NCBI RefSeq assembly: GCF_007827465.1
Contig: NZ_VISL01000001.1
Coordinates: 2,623,001-2,687,000 of the forward strand
Source: Dokdonia sp. Hel_I_53
Lineage (GTDB): Bacteria; Bacteroidota; Bacteroidia; Flavobacteriales; Flavobacteriaceae
DNA: 64,000 nucleotides
Direction of reading: 5' to 3'
Shown: one piece after another, positions 51,289-61,893 of the stretch
Layout: each line of letters starts with the position of its first letter
Position numbering within the stretch: the first letter of the stretch is position 1
Translations under genes and position numbers: made by a program
The notes under the pieces: model-generated
Database searches by the model: none
Told to the model about the DNA's origin: nothing
The model's input: the letters and a program-made list of their open reading frames with translations, nothing else

Positions 51289-52136
51289 GCATAGATGATT
51301 TTAGAAATCTTTTTAGAAACACACTTTCAGGCATATCAGAGCCAGAGGAAATCGAGAATCTATGTTTTATAGCATTAGAATATGTGCTTAATAAGACTAG
51401 GGTAGAAATATCGCTTTCGCGAAAATGTGAGCTCTCAACAAAAGAAGAACAAGCATTAAAGGAGGTTCTTAATCGGCTAGAACAAAGCGAGCCTATTCAA
51501 TACATCATAGGAAGTACAGAGTTTTATGGATTGAAATTTCTAGTAAATCCAGCAACTTTAATCCCAAGACCAGAAACTGAAGAATTGGTAGCGTGGGTTT
51601 TAGAATCAATTAGAGAGAATGTAAAGTCTAAAACGAACATTTTAGATATCGGTACGGGATCTGGCTGTATCGCTATTGCCATTGCAGCTCACGATAAAAC
51701 AGCTAATGTTAGTGCTGTCGATATTTCTAAAGATGCACTAATGACAGCCAGAGAGAATGCACTTACAAATAATGTTGAGGTTGATTTTACTCACAAAGAC
51801 ATTCTTAAAGCAACAAAGCTTGATAGGGTATATGATATTTTTGTAAGCAATCCGCCATACATAAGAGCGCTTGAAAAAGCCGAAATGCGCGATAATGTTC
51901 TATTGAATGAACCAGATAGTGCGCTCTTTGTCCCTGATGACGACCCTTTAATTTTTTACAGGAAGATAGCACAGCTTGCTTATAAAAATTTAGCCAAAGA
52001 TGGAATTTTATTTTTTGAAATAAACGAATATTTAGGTGCTGAAATGCTCTATCTTTTAAAAGAAATAGGATTCAACAATCTTGTGTTGAAAAAAGATATC
52101 TTTGGGAAAGAACGTATGATCAAAGCGAAGCGCTAG
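51285..52136 (+). CDS. prmC: Peptide chain release factor N5-glutamine methyltransferase
   Basis: Methylates the GGQ glutamine of RF1 and RF2. 283 residues from ATG 51285, which overlaps the GNAT stop as ATGA; an ATG at 51258 is less likely. IPRPETEELVAWV marks the domain border, ILDIGTGSGCIAIAIA is the SAM motif, and NPPY at 189-192 is the catalytic signature. A decayed palindrome copy (14/16) encodes LSRK at 44-47. Confidence 0.93.
   Translation: MSIDDFRNLFRNTLSGISEPEEIENLCFIALEYVLNKTRVEISLSRKCELSTKEEQALKEVLNRLEQSEPIQYIIGSTEFYGLKFLVNPATLIPRPETEELVAWVLESIRENVKSKTNILDIGTGSGCIAIAIAAHDKTANVSAVDISKDALMTARENALTNNVEVDFTHKDILKATKLDRVYDIFVSNPPYIRALEKAEMRDNVLLNEPDSALFVPDDDPLIFYRKIAQLAYKNLAKDGILFFEINEYLGAEMLYLLKEIGFNNLVLKKDIFGKERMIKAKR
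51412..51427. repeat. Decayed palindromic repeat copy (14/16), inside prmC
   Basis: CGCTTTCGCGAAAATG: left half intact, two changes in the right half. Confidence 0.75.
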
Positions 52137-52160
52137 ACAAAAATTAAAACCTATATAACT

Positions 52161-52757
52161 ATGACTATACATTCAATTTGTGTTTACTGTGGGAGTAGTC
52201 CCGGGAATGATCCAGGTATTATTGAACAAGCAAGGTTACTAGGGCAAACACTGGCAAATGAAAAAATAACCTTAGTTTATGGCGCGGCTAAAATTGGTGT
52301 AATGGGAGCCGTGGCAGATGGAGCTTTAAGCAATGACGGTAGAGTGGTGGGAGTGATTCCAGAATTTTTAAAAATTAAAGAAGTAGTACATAATGGTTTA
52401 TCTGAGCTTATAGTAAATGAAACTATGCACGAGCGTAAAATGAAGTTGCAAGAGCTTTCTGATGGTTTTATAACGCTACCTGGAGGATTTGGCACTATGG
52501 AAGAGCTCTTTGAAGTACTTACCTGGAGCCAGCTAGCTTTACATCAAAAACCAGTAGGTATGCTCAATGTAAATGGTTTTTATGATGATTTACTTTCTGC
52601 ACTTAAAAATATGGTAGATAAAGGATTTCTGAAACAAGAAAATCTTGATATACTATTGGTAGACACAACTATCGAAGGGCTATTGCATAAAATGAAAAAT
52701 TTCAAACCAATGGCGATGCCAAAATGGTTAAAAGCATCACTTGTAGAAAAAAAGTAG
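52161..52757 (+). CDS. LOG family (TIGR00730) nucleotide phosphoribohydrolase
   Basis: 198 residues. SICVYCGSSPG opens the protein, YGAAKIGVMGAVADGAL is the nucleotide loop (the usual YGGG is YGAA here), and PGGFGTMEELFEVLTW at 107-122 carries the catalytic residues. The family hydrolyses cytokinin-type or other nucleoside 5'-monophosphates. The first of the two ligA-like genes starts 20 nt after its stop. Confidence 0.92.
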   Translation: MTIHSICVYCGSSPGNDPGIIEQARLLGQTLANEKITLVYGAAKIGVMGAVADGALSNDGRVVGVIPEFLKIKEVVHNGLSELIVNETMHERKMKLQELSDGFITLPGGFGTMEELFEVLTWSQLALHQKPVGMLNVNGFYDDLLSALKNMVDKGFLKQENLDILLVDTTIEGLLHKMKNFKPMAMPKWLKASLVEKK

Positions 52758-52777
52758 TTTATCATTTAGATTTTTAT

Positions 52778-53779
52778 ATGACTATTCAAGATCAAATACT
52801 CACCCTCCGTAGGGAGCTAAGAAAGCATAACGAAAATTATTATTTGCTAGATGCCCCTACCATATCAGATTTTGAATTTGATAAAAAGCTGGAACAACTA
52901 AAGCAATTAGAAAAAAAATACCCAGAATACAATGATATTAACTCTCCAACACATCAAGTAGGAGGCGCTATTACTAAAAACTTTAAAACCATTGTACATA
53001 CACGACGTATGTATACTTTGGAAAATACATACTTAAAAAATGAACTGCAAGATTGGGTAGGTCAGATAAGCTCAACTCTCTCAGATAAGGTTAGCTTTTG
53101 TTGCGAGCCTAAATATGATGGTATCTCAATAAGTTTAACCTATAAACATGGCAATCTGTGGAGAGCAATAACCAGAGGCGACGGTTTACAAGGTGATGAT
53201 GTAACAGCACACATAAGTAATATTAAAACAATTCCTTTAAAATTAATAGGTAATTACCCTCAAAAATTTGATATAAGGGGAGAAATTGTAATGCCTAAAG
53301 TTGATTTTGAAATTTTAAATAAGAAAAGAAAAGATAGAGGTGAAAGTGAATATAACTCGTCTCAAAGTGCGGCAAGCGCCTCCTTAAAGTTTGAGAATAT
53401 TCATGAAATGTCTTGTAAAAATTTAATTTTTTTACCTTATTCAATTGTCGGCAAGGACTTAACAATAAACACCCATTCAGAAAGTATCTATATGGCAAAA
53501 ACTTGGGGATTTAAGGTGTCTAATTTAATTAGTGAGGTCTCAAGCTTTGATGCAATTGTAAATTGTATCAATGACACATCAATTGAGCGTCAAAAACTGC
53601 CCTATGATATAGATGGAATTGTAATTAAGGTGAATCATTTAACACATCAGAAAGAATTAGGTTTTACAGAAAATGCCCCAAAGTGGGCAGTAGCATTTAA
53701 ATTTGAAAGTTCGGATTTTTCTTTAAAAGAAAATGAATGGAGTTTCAAAAACTGGCTAAATGGTGTTTGGGGAGCCTAA
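52778..53779 (+). CDS. Adenylation-domain-only LigA paralogue
   Basis: 333 residues from ATG 52778. They align end to end with residues 1 to about 318 of the LigA encoded just downstream, plus a divergent tail (SDFSLKENEWSFKNWLNGVWGA). The NAD-ligase residues are kept: KYDG with Lys112, the ITRGDG arginine, DIRGEIVMP, DGIVIKVN and the AFKF lysine. The FRNPRN-type loop, [13 protein letters not shown] in the neighbour, has become YNSSQSAASASLK. The OB fold, zinc finger, HhH and BRCT regions are absent. The reading frame is uninterrupted, so it is either a selected short protein or a decaying duplicate. Confidence 0.85.
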   Translation: MTIQDQILTLRRELRKHNENYYLLDAPTISDFEFDKKLEQLKQLEKKYPEYNDINSPTHQVGGAITKNFKTIVHTRRMYTLENTYLKNELQDWVGQISSTLSDKVSFCCEPKYDGISISLTYKHGNLWRAITRGDGLQGDDVTAHISNIKTIPLKLIGNYPQKFDIRGEIVMPKVDFEILNKKRKDRGESEYNSSQSAASASLKFENIHEMSCKNLIFLPYSIVGKDLTINTHSESIYMAKTWGFKVSNLISEVSSFDAIVNCINDTSIERQKLPYDIDGIVIKVNHLTHQKELGFTENAPKWAVAFKFESSDFSLKENEWSFKNWLNGVWGA

Positions 53780-53800
53780 AACCTAGCGCTACTAGTAATT

Positions 53801-53830
53801 AAACCAAAAAATTATAACTATTTGGTTTTT
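53801..53830 (+). terminator. Terminator after the short LigA paralogue
   Basis: AAACCAAA (53801-53808) pairs with TTTGGTTT (53821-53828) around 12 nt, followed by T residues. It separates the short gene from ligA transcriptionally. Confidence 0.6.
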
Positions 53831-53907
53831 TATCTTGAATTGAAAAAAGCTAACTGATTCCTCCAAAAAAAAGATTTAGTCCATTAAATTTAGCATAACA
53901 TATTTAG

Positions 53908-55911
<2,004 letters not shown>

Positions 55912-55972
55912 ATCAAAACATACTCACGGGAGAATCTATAGAACTGCGGCTGTTGCTGTTACTGGAGGCATT

Positions 55973-56614
55973 GTGTTACTCGCTCTAACCGCTCCTGATT
56001 ATTACCAGTTTCTCTTATACCCATTCTATGCTTTATTTTTAATGCTATATTATTATAAAGCGACTGGAAAGCTTAATATTCTACTCTTCATTATGCTCTT
56101 TTTTGCTATGGTAGCAGAAGTGCTCTTTCAGTATAATTATTATAAATTTATTGAGATTGTTTCTATATCTGCATTAATCTTATTTATATGTATGATATAC
56201 TTATTAAAGCCTATCATTCATTTTAACTCAAGAAGTTTTGCAAAACATAATCTCACAGAATTAACAATAGGTTTTCTTATAGTAGCCGGTTTACTTATGT
56301 ATTGTCTTTATGTAATCATTCCTTCAATACCAAATTTATTTCTTTTTCTTCCAGCAGTTATAGGGTTTGTAACGGTTCTTGTAATTTTATATGGTGTACC
56401 GCAGTTTAATAACAATCCATCAAATTTACTTCTTACCGGTGTTGCTAGTGCACTACTTGTTGAAATGTTAGTAGCATTTGCCTATGAATTCATATTAGAT
56501 TTAGACTTTTTTCTTGTAGTAGCTATATTATTTGGTGCGGCGGCAAAGATTTTTTTTACCATGTTCCTCATTCGTATGAAAGATGTAGGTTACCAAGATC
56601 ATTTTTACTTTTAA
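55973..56614 (+). CDS. Polytopic membrane protein, function unknown
   Basis: 213 residues from GTG 55973, with seven to eight hydrophobic helices and few charges. The frame is open further upstream without an ATG, so the start is uncertain. There is a loose topological resemblance to YhhN/TMEM86-type proteins (about 210 residues, eight helices), but no signature is secure. It is transcribed with ligA (62-nt gap). A palindrome copy follows 5 nt after the stop. Confidence 0.6.
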   Translation: MLLALTAPDYYQFLLYPFYALFLMLYYYKATGKLNILLFIMLFFAMVAEVLFQYNYYKFIEIVSISALILFICMIYLLKPIIHFNSRSFAKHNLTELTIGFLIVAGLLMYCLYVIIPSIPNLFLFLPAVIGFVTVLVILYGVPQFNNNPSNLLLTGVASALLVEMLVAFAYEFILDLDFFLVVAILFGAAAKIFFTMFLIRMKDVGYQDHFYF

Positions 56615-56619
56615 AAGCT

Positions 56620-56635
56620 CGCTTTCGCGAAAGCG
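56620..56635. repeat. Palindromic repeat copy (16/16)
   Basis: Exact copy, between the two membrane-protein genes downstream of ligA. Confidence 0.97.
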
Positions 56636-56742
56636 TGATAGAATTATATCAATTTTTTAAAACAAAATTTAAAATCTACTAAGCAATTTTTTATGCAAAA
56701 ATCAATGAATTTTATTAGATTGTAAATCCCTAAATTATTTTT

Positions 56743-57489
56743 ATGAAATTCCTTATTTACTTTATTTTATGTTTTATTTGCTTAGTCATAAGTGAGATTT
56801 CAATCTTCAGGAACGATTTTGTTATACACAACTCTACTAGAATTTTATTTAAAATTTTATTGTTGATGTTTTTTTTTAAATACAAACCCGTTAAAATTTC
56901 TACACGTTATTATCTATTTATCTTCATCATTTTTTTATCAGATATAATTTCTTTTTTCGCTTATTTTGATGATTTTGATTGGGGCTATAGCTTAGCTGCT
57001 TTTTCTTTTATCACCTATATTATTTTACTCTCTGATTGCTGGGGGCAATTCAAATTAGGAAGATTTAATGTAATTGCATTTTCATATACGCTCATATTGG
57101 TACTTAATGCTGTACTAATGATTTTTCAGCTAAAAGTCCTGTATAGCTCTATGGATACAAATAATTTACTATTTGCGGGTCAAGTTATATACCATGTAAC
57201 TTTATTAAGCACTGTAGGCATCTCTGTAGCTTATTATTTAAACTCTTATTCTCACAAATCTATGCTATTTTTAATGGGGAGTTTGCTTTTCATTTGTGCA
57301 GATATATTGGCAGGGGCTCATTATTTCTATGGTATTGGGAATTTTATTTTGGCTTTTAGTAGTTTAATGGCGGCTAGTGGTTATTTTTTCTTCTTTAACT
57401 ATTTTCATGTAAAAGAAGAGTCTTTACTCACAGAAGCTGAAATAATAGCGGATATTGAGGGTAAGAAAAAAACTAAACGTCCAGTATAA
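56743..57489 (+). CDS. Second polytopic membrane protein, function unknown
   Basis: 248 residues, seven to eight helices, with very strong bias towards Phe, Ile, Leu, Tyr and AT-rich codons. The short charged C-terminus reads EESLLTEAEIIADIEGKKKTKRP. It has the same broad topology as the preceding gene and may be a distant relative in the same (YhhN-like) class; this is inference from topology only. Its 3' end overlaps the convergent metallophosphatase gene by 17 nt. Confidence 0.6.
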   Translation: MKFLIYFILCFICLVISEISIFRNDFVIHNSTRILFKILLLMFFFKYKPVKISTRYYLFIFIIFLSDIISFFAYFDDFDWGYSLAAFSFITYIILLSDCWGQFKLGRFNVIAFSYTLILVLNAVLMIFQLKVLYSSMDTNNLLFAGQVIYHVTLLSTVGISVAYYLNSYSHKSMLFLMGSLLFICADILAGAHYFYGIGNFILAFSSLMAASGYFFFFNYFHVKEESLLTEAEIIADIEGKKKTKRPV

Positions 57490-58384
57490 GACTAGAGTTT
57501 GTAACGTTCTTTGCGTCATCCAGAATAAAATCTATTCTCCCTAGATTAATCCCACCCCAACCTACTTGATTAATTAGCACAGATTGACCGTCTTTATTTT
57601 TTACTACTGTCGGCTTTTCTAAAAAGGTATGCGTATGTCCTCCTATAATGAGGTCAATCCCAGAAGTCTTTTTTGCTAGGGTCATGTCTGAAATTATAGT
57701 TTCATCCTTATAGCTGTATCCTAAATGAGATAGGCAAATAACGAGGTCGCAGTGTCCCTCATTTCTAAGTGTGTTTACAGTGTCGGTAGTTATTTCTACA
57801 GGGTCTAAATAAACGGTTTCTTTGTACATTTTTTTGTTAACTAAACCATCTAATTGCAACCCGATTCCAAAAACACCTATTCGTACCTCGTCTTTTATAT
57901 ATATGCTATAAGGATTTGTTAGTCCATCCATAATCGTATTCTTGAAGTCATAGTTGGCACTCAGTAGTTTGAACTTAGCATTAGGAACTTGAGCAGCCAG
58001 CCCACCTATGCCATTATCAAAATCATGATTCCCAATAGTGGCGGCGTCATACCCCATCATAGACATTAATTTGAATTCTAATTCTCCTCCATAAAAATTA
58101 AAATACGGAGTGCCTTGAAACATATCTCCAGCATCTAGTAGTAGGACATTAGGTTCTTGTTTTCTAATGTTTTCAATAATAGTTGACCGTCTTGAGACAC
58201 CTCCCAGATTTGCATATTTTGAATCATTAGACGGAAAAGGCTCAATGTGACTGTGCACATCGTTTGTGTGTAGAATGGTAATATGTTTTTTAGTGCCTAT
58301 GGAAAAAGCACTTGAAGTGAGCCCTCCTAAACTTAAAAAACTTCCTGCAGCGGCTGTTTGTTTTAAAAAATGTCTACGTATCAT
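57473..58384 (-). CDS. 5'-nucleotidase metallophosphatase domain protein (Tat-exported)
   Basis: 303 residues with a twin-arginine signal (MIRRHFLKQTAAAGSFLSLGGL). The dimetal phosphoesterase motifs are ILHTNDVHSHIEPFP, LLDAGDMFQGTPYF, TIGNHDFDNG, CLSHLGYSYKDE and IIGGHTHTFLEKP, equal to the N-terminal domain of UshA/YfkN-type 5'-nucleotidases. The C-terminal substrate-binding domain is absent here and is encoded by the gene immediately upstream (4-nt overlap). It acts in the periplasm. Confidence 0.9.
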   Translation of the reverse strand: MIRRHFLKQTAAAGSFLSLGGLTSSAFSIGTKKHITILHTNDVHSHIEPFPSNDSKYANLGGVSRRSTIIENIRKQEPNVLLLDAGDMFQGTPYFNFYGGELEFKLMSMMGYDAATIGNHDFDNGIGGLAAQVPNAKFKLLSANYDFKNTIMDGLTNPYSIYIKDEVRIGVFGIGLQLDGLVNKKMYKETVYLDPVEITTDTVNTLRNEGHCDLVICLSHLGYSYKDETIISDMTLAKKTSGIDLIIGGHTHTFLEKPTVVKNKDGQSVLINQVGWGGINLGRIDFILDDAKNVTNSSLILDV

Positions 58385-59163
58385 TTTGAGTCCTTTGTAA
58401 ATCTGTTATCTGTAGTAGGAGCAATCGTGTCTTTTTTCTTAAAATAGTCTATAAGAACATTACGTATTTTATAGTCTAAAGAAAGTATACTTATTGGGTT
58501 TGAAAAGAAAGTCATATTGTCTCCTCCATTTTTTAAATAATCGCTAGTGGCTATAAAGTAAGTTTCATTTTCGACGATATTTCTTCCTTGAATTTGAGCT
58601 TTTTTTATACTCCCGTCACCGTTGAGTTCAAATTGTATCCCGCTTAATGGGTGTGCTACACCCTGCTTAAGGTATTTAAACATTTCATTTAATTGTTTTC
58701 CGCTAAGTTCTACAACGACCACTTCATTTTCGAATGGCATTAATTCGTAGGCAGTTCTTGTGGTTACTGGTCCTTTATTCAAAGCAGATCTAATTCCACC
58801 ATAATTAAGAAGTACAGCATCAAAAGGGTATCCAGCTCGCTTTTGAAAAACGGGATTTGCTATTTCATAAATAGCGTCTGCCATCATATTGCCTACAGCC
58901 GTATTGTATTTACTATCTTTTTTTGAGTAGGATGCAGGTGCATAGGCTAAAATGCTATCCATTTCAAGTTGAATTGCATTTTTATATGGTTTTATAAAAT
59001 CACTGAGTTCTTGATTTTTCGAAACACTATTGTTTACAGAAATAACTTCACTTTTAATTCTTTCAGGGCGGTATGATTTATTGTTAGTGCAGGAGATAGT
59101 TGTTGTACATATAACAATAGTTATTATCGTCGTTAAAAGTGAATTTCTACTTACTATTTGCAT
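58381..59163 (-). CDS. 5'-nucleotidase C-terminal domain lipoprotein
   Basis: 260 residues with a lipoprotein-type signal (TTIITIVICTTTISC, Cys near 25). The mature part is the 5'-nucleotidase C-terminal domain: YNTAVGNMMADAIYE, LLNYGGIRSALNKGPVTTRTAYELMPFENEVVVVELSGKQLNEMF, and TSDYLKNGGDNMTFF with the substrate-stacking residues. It overlaps the metallophosphatase gene by 4 nt, giving a two-gene version of the usual single-chain enzyme, in reversed domain order. Confidence 0.9.
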   Translation of the reverse strand: MQIVSRNSLLTTIITIVICTTTISCTNNKSYRPERIKSEVISVNNSVSKNQELSDFIKPYKNAIQLEMDSILAYAPASYSKKDSKYNTAVGNMMADAIYEIANPVFQKRAGYPFDAVLLNYGGIRSALNKGPVTTRTAYELMPFENEVVVVELSGKQLNEMFKYLKQGVAHPLSGIQFELNGDGSIKKAQIQGRNIVENETYFIATSDYLKNGGDNMTFFSNPISILSLDYKIRNVLIDYFKKKDTIAPTTDNRFTKDSK

Positions 59164-59210
59164 CTGTATGGAGGTAAATTTTTGGCTACATTTGTTTCAA
59201 AGTAAAGTTA

Positions 59211-59726
59211 ATGTTTTTAAATAGCTTAAAGGTAACGTCCATTGCTAGAAAAATAGATAAACATTTAAGAGATCGGAAGTTCGAATCTTTTAAAAAAGAA
59301 CCTGTGGCTATATGTATTTTACAATGTGATGCTAAAGCTTTTAAATCTGAATTTATAAGTGATTTAAAGAAAGCAATTACTAATAACCCATCTTTAGAGG
59401 TAGATGTTATTTCCTATGTAGAAGAACTTCCAAAAGATGATAATGGGAAACAGGCACTATTTTCTGATAAAGATATAGGGTGGAATGGGGTTCTTAAATC
59501 TGATGTTTTAAAAGATTTTTCGCAAAAGCGATATGATATCTTAATTAATTATTATGATGGCGAGAGAATTTCTTTGCAACTTCTTTCAGCAGCCTCACAG
59601 GCTTATTTCAAGGTGGGTATTTCGATGAATAACCAACAGCTCAATGACCTTATCATTCAAACAGGTATAGGAAAAGAACAAGATTTTATAAGAGAATTAA
59701 AAAAATATTTAAAGATTATCAAATAA
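59211..59726 (+). CDS. Hypothetical protein (DUF6913-like)
   Basis: 171 residues, soluble and lysine-rich, with no signal peptide. The visible pattern is a small alpha/beta domain: VAICILQCDAKAFKSEFISDLKKAI, KRYDILINYYDGERISLQLLSAASQAYFKVGI and a C-terminal helix. Similar proteins in Bacteroidota sit directly before dapA. It shares a TAATG stop/start junction with dapA, so translation is coupled. A degenerate half-palindrome (TTCGCAAAAGCG, near 59519) lies in the gene. Confidence 0.7.
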   Translation: MFLNSLKVTSIARKIDKHLRDRKFESFKKEPVAICILQCDAKAFKSEFISDLKKAITNNPSLEVDVISYVEELPKDDNGKQALFSDKDIGWNGVLKSDVLKDFSQKRYDILINYYDGERISLQLLSAASQAYFKVGISMNNQQLNDLIIQTGIGKEQDFIRELKKYLKIIK

Positions 59727-60601
59727 TGCAATTATTAAGAGGATTAGGGGTTGCGCTTGTCACGCCGTTTAATGAGGATTTGTCTATAGATTTCAGTGGT
59801 CTTACAAAGTTACTTGAGTATAACATTTCTAATGGAACAGATTATTTTGTAGTGATGGGCACCACAGCAGAAAGTGCGACACTTACCGCTGTAGAGAAAA
59901 GAGAAGTGCTTGATCATGTGATTAGAATAAATAATGGTCGTTTGCCTATTGTGTTAGGAATAGGTGGTAATCATACAACAGCAGTTGTAAGAGAAATCGA
60001 GGAGACAAATCTAGATGGAGTAACGGCTATTTTGTCTGTCTCTCCTTGTTATAATAAGCCAACTCAAGAAGGGATTTATCAACATTTTTCCGCTATAGCA
60101 AAAGTGAGTCCATTGCCAGTGATTTTGTATAATGTGCCTGGGAGAACCGCTAGTAATATGCTTCCTACTACCGTAGCAAGATTGGCCCGTGATTTTAAAA
60201 ATATTGTAGGTGTTAAGGAAGCCATAGACGACATGGCTCAGGTCTTAAAACTTCTACATGATGTACCTGAAGGCTTTATAGTCCTTTCTGGAGATGATGC
60301 ACTGGCACCTTCATTAATTTCAGCTGGTGGCCAGGGTGTGATTTCTGTAATAGGTCAAGGTCTTCCTAAAGCTTTTGGCGATGTAATTTCTGGTGTTCGC
60401 AATGGAGATGAAAGAAATGCATACAAGGAGCATTTGCAGTTGCTTGAAGTGATAGATCTTATCTTTGAAGAAGGCAATCCAGCTGGTATAAAAGCTTTAC
60501 TTTCTCATTTAGAGATTTGTAAACCCTATGTGAGACTTCCACTTGTTGTAGCTACAGATGATCTTACTCATAGAATAAGCTCGTTTATGAAAGATTTATA
60601 A
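59726..60601 (+). CDS. dapA: 4-hydroxy-tetrahydrodipicolinate synthase
   Basis: First committed step of lysine/diaminopimelate synthesis, condensing pyruvate with aspartate semialdehyde. 291 residues. GTTAESATL is near 46-54 (GTTGESPT in many homologues), the catalytic tyrosine is in VILYNVPGRT (Tyr135), and the Schiff-base lysine is in VGVKEAIDD (Lys164). The start overlaps the preceding stop by 1 nt. Confidence 0.96.
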   Translation: MQLLRGLGVALVTPFNEDLSIDFSGLTKLLEYNISNGTDYFVVMGTTAESATLTAVEKREVLDHVIRINNGRLPIVLGIGGNHTTAVVREIEETNLDGVTAILSVSPCYNKPTQEGIYQHFSAIAKVSPLPVILYNVPGRTASNMLPTTVARLARDFKNIVGVKEAIDDMAQVLKLLHDVPEGFIVLSGDDALAPSLISAGGQGVISVIGQGLPKAFGDVISGVRNGDERNAYKEHLQLLEVIDLIFEEGNPAGIKALLSHLEICKPYVRLPLVVATDDLTHRISSFMKDL

Positions 60602-60696
60602 TGCGATTAAACTTCCATACTAATAATTAATCCAAGTGGTATACACTAATTTAAGGCTTTAGGATTAAACGGTTATGATATATCGATGATTTTATG

Positions 60697-60704
60697 TAAT
60701 TTTG
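60697..60704 (+). promoter_or_regulatory. -7 box for bamD
   Basis: TAATTTTG, 19 nt before the ATG at 60724. No exact TTG was found at the right spacing. Confidence 0.4.
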
Positions 60705-60723
60705 CCTGCTGTTTTAGACCCTT

Positions 60724-61524
60724 ATGAAGAATCTTTTTTTACTCTTTATTGCAATCATATTTTTGAGCTCCTGTTCTCCGTACCAAGATGTTCTTAAAAA
60801 CGATGATATTGCTGCAAAATATTCATTTGCAGACTCCTTGTATAAACAAGGTAAATATAAAAAATCACTTAAGCTTTGGGAACAAATTGAACCTCTTTAC
60901 AGAGGAAGGCCACAAGCAGAACGCGTATCTTTTTTATATGCAGATTCTTATTACCAAATAGGTGATTACTATCTGTCTGGGTATCAATTTGAACGTTTTA
61001 CAAAAGCATTTCCAGAAAGTACTAAGAGAGAGGAAGCAGCTTTTAAAAGTGCAAAGAGTTATTACAAAAGATCTCCTAGGTATGATTTAGATCAGGGTGA
61101 TACCTTTGTGGCTACAGAAAAACTACAAAATTTCATTAATGCCTACCCAGATTCTGAGAGGCTTACTGATGCAAATGAGATGGCTCAAGAACTTAGAGAT
61201 AAGATTGAGTATAAAGCCTATAAAATTGCTAAAGGATATAATAAAATAGGTGCCAGTAGAGGTACTTTTCCTAATGCCATAAAGGCTTTTGATAATTTCT
61301 TGCAAGATTATCCAGGCTCTAAATATAGAGAAGATGCGTTATTCTGGAAATTCGACTCCGCATACCAATTAGGTTTAGGAAGTGTTCAACGATTAAAAGA
61401 AGAACGATTGCAGGCTGCAAAAAACGCTTACCTTGTACTAGAAAAATACTTTCCTCAAGGTAAATATGCAGAGGAAGCTGCAGAGCGATTAGAAATAATT
61501 AATAGGGAGCTACAAGATAGCTGA
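60724..61524 (+). CDS. bamD: Outer membrane assembly lipoprotein BamD
   Basis: 266 residues with the lipobox LSSC (Cys17). Four to five TPR-like helical pairs follow (YSFADSLYKQGKYKKSLKLWEQIEPLY, YADSYYQIGDYYLSGYQFERFTKAFPES, AIKAFDNFLQDYPGSKYREDALFW). It works with BamA in folding outer membrane proteins. It heads the run bamD-rpoZ-coaBC-DUF4835. Confidence 0.94.
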   Translation: MKNLFLLFIAIIFLSSCSPYQDVLKNDDIAAKYSFADSLYKQGKYKKSLKLWEQIEPLYRGRPQAERVSFLYADSYYQIGDYYLSGYQFERFTKAFPESTKREEAAFKSAKSYYKRSPRYDLDQGDTFVATEKLQNFINAYPDSERLTDANEMAQELRDKIEYKAYKIAKGYNKIGASRGTFPNAIKAFDNFLQDYPGSKYREDALFWKFDSAYQLGLGSVQRLKEERLQAAKNAYLVLEKYFPQGKYAEEAAERLEIINRELQDS

Positions 61525-61550
61525 GAAGAATTAAATTAAAGAAGAATATT

Positions 61551-61889
61551 ATGAATATTAAGGACATTGATGCCCCTTTAAGCACCACAACTATAGATAA
61601 AAATCTTGTAGATGCACCTACAGATAATATCTATGAAGCAATATCAATTATTGCTAAGCGTGCGTCTCAAATTAACACTGAGATTAAAAAAGAGCTTTCA
61701 GAAAAATTGGATGAATTTGCTACTTTCAACGATAGCCTTGAGGAAATTTTTGAAAATAAAGAACAAATCGAAGTTTCTAAGTTCTACGAACGTTTGCCTA
61801 AAGCACATGCGCTTGCAGTGCAAGAGTGGTTAGAAAATCGAATTTACCACAGAGATCCTTCGGTAACGGAGGAAGAAAGTAAGGCATAA
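61551..61889 (+). CDS. rpoZ: DNA-directed RNA polymerase omega subunit (Bacteroidota type)
   Basis: 112 residues. The central DNIYEAISIIAKRASQINTEIKKELSEKL segment matches the RpoZ/RPB6 helix pattern (normally RxxLv..A.KRA.QI). The protein carries a Bacteroidota-specific C-terminal extension ending in HRDPSVTEEESKA. The position between bamD and coaBC is standard for this phylum. Similarity to classical omega is weak, so the call leans on context. Confidence 0.85.
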   Translation: MNIKDIDAPLSTTTIDKNLVDAPTDNIYEAISIIAKRASQINTEIKKELSEKLDEFATFNDSLEEIFENKEQIEVSKFYERLPKAHALAVQEWLENRIYHRDPSVTEEESKA

Positions 61890-61893
61890 GTCG

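Noticed and set aside
52778..53779. The short LigA gene as a simple frameshift or truncation of ligA
   Set aside because: The following 137 nt contain no remnant of the missing domains, the protein is uniformly diverged, and a terminator follows its stop.
59271..59295. A tRNA T-loop-like string (GGAAGTTCGAATCTTT)
   Set aside because: No acceptor stem, anticodon arm or CCA context; it lies inside an intact 171-residue reading frame.
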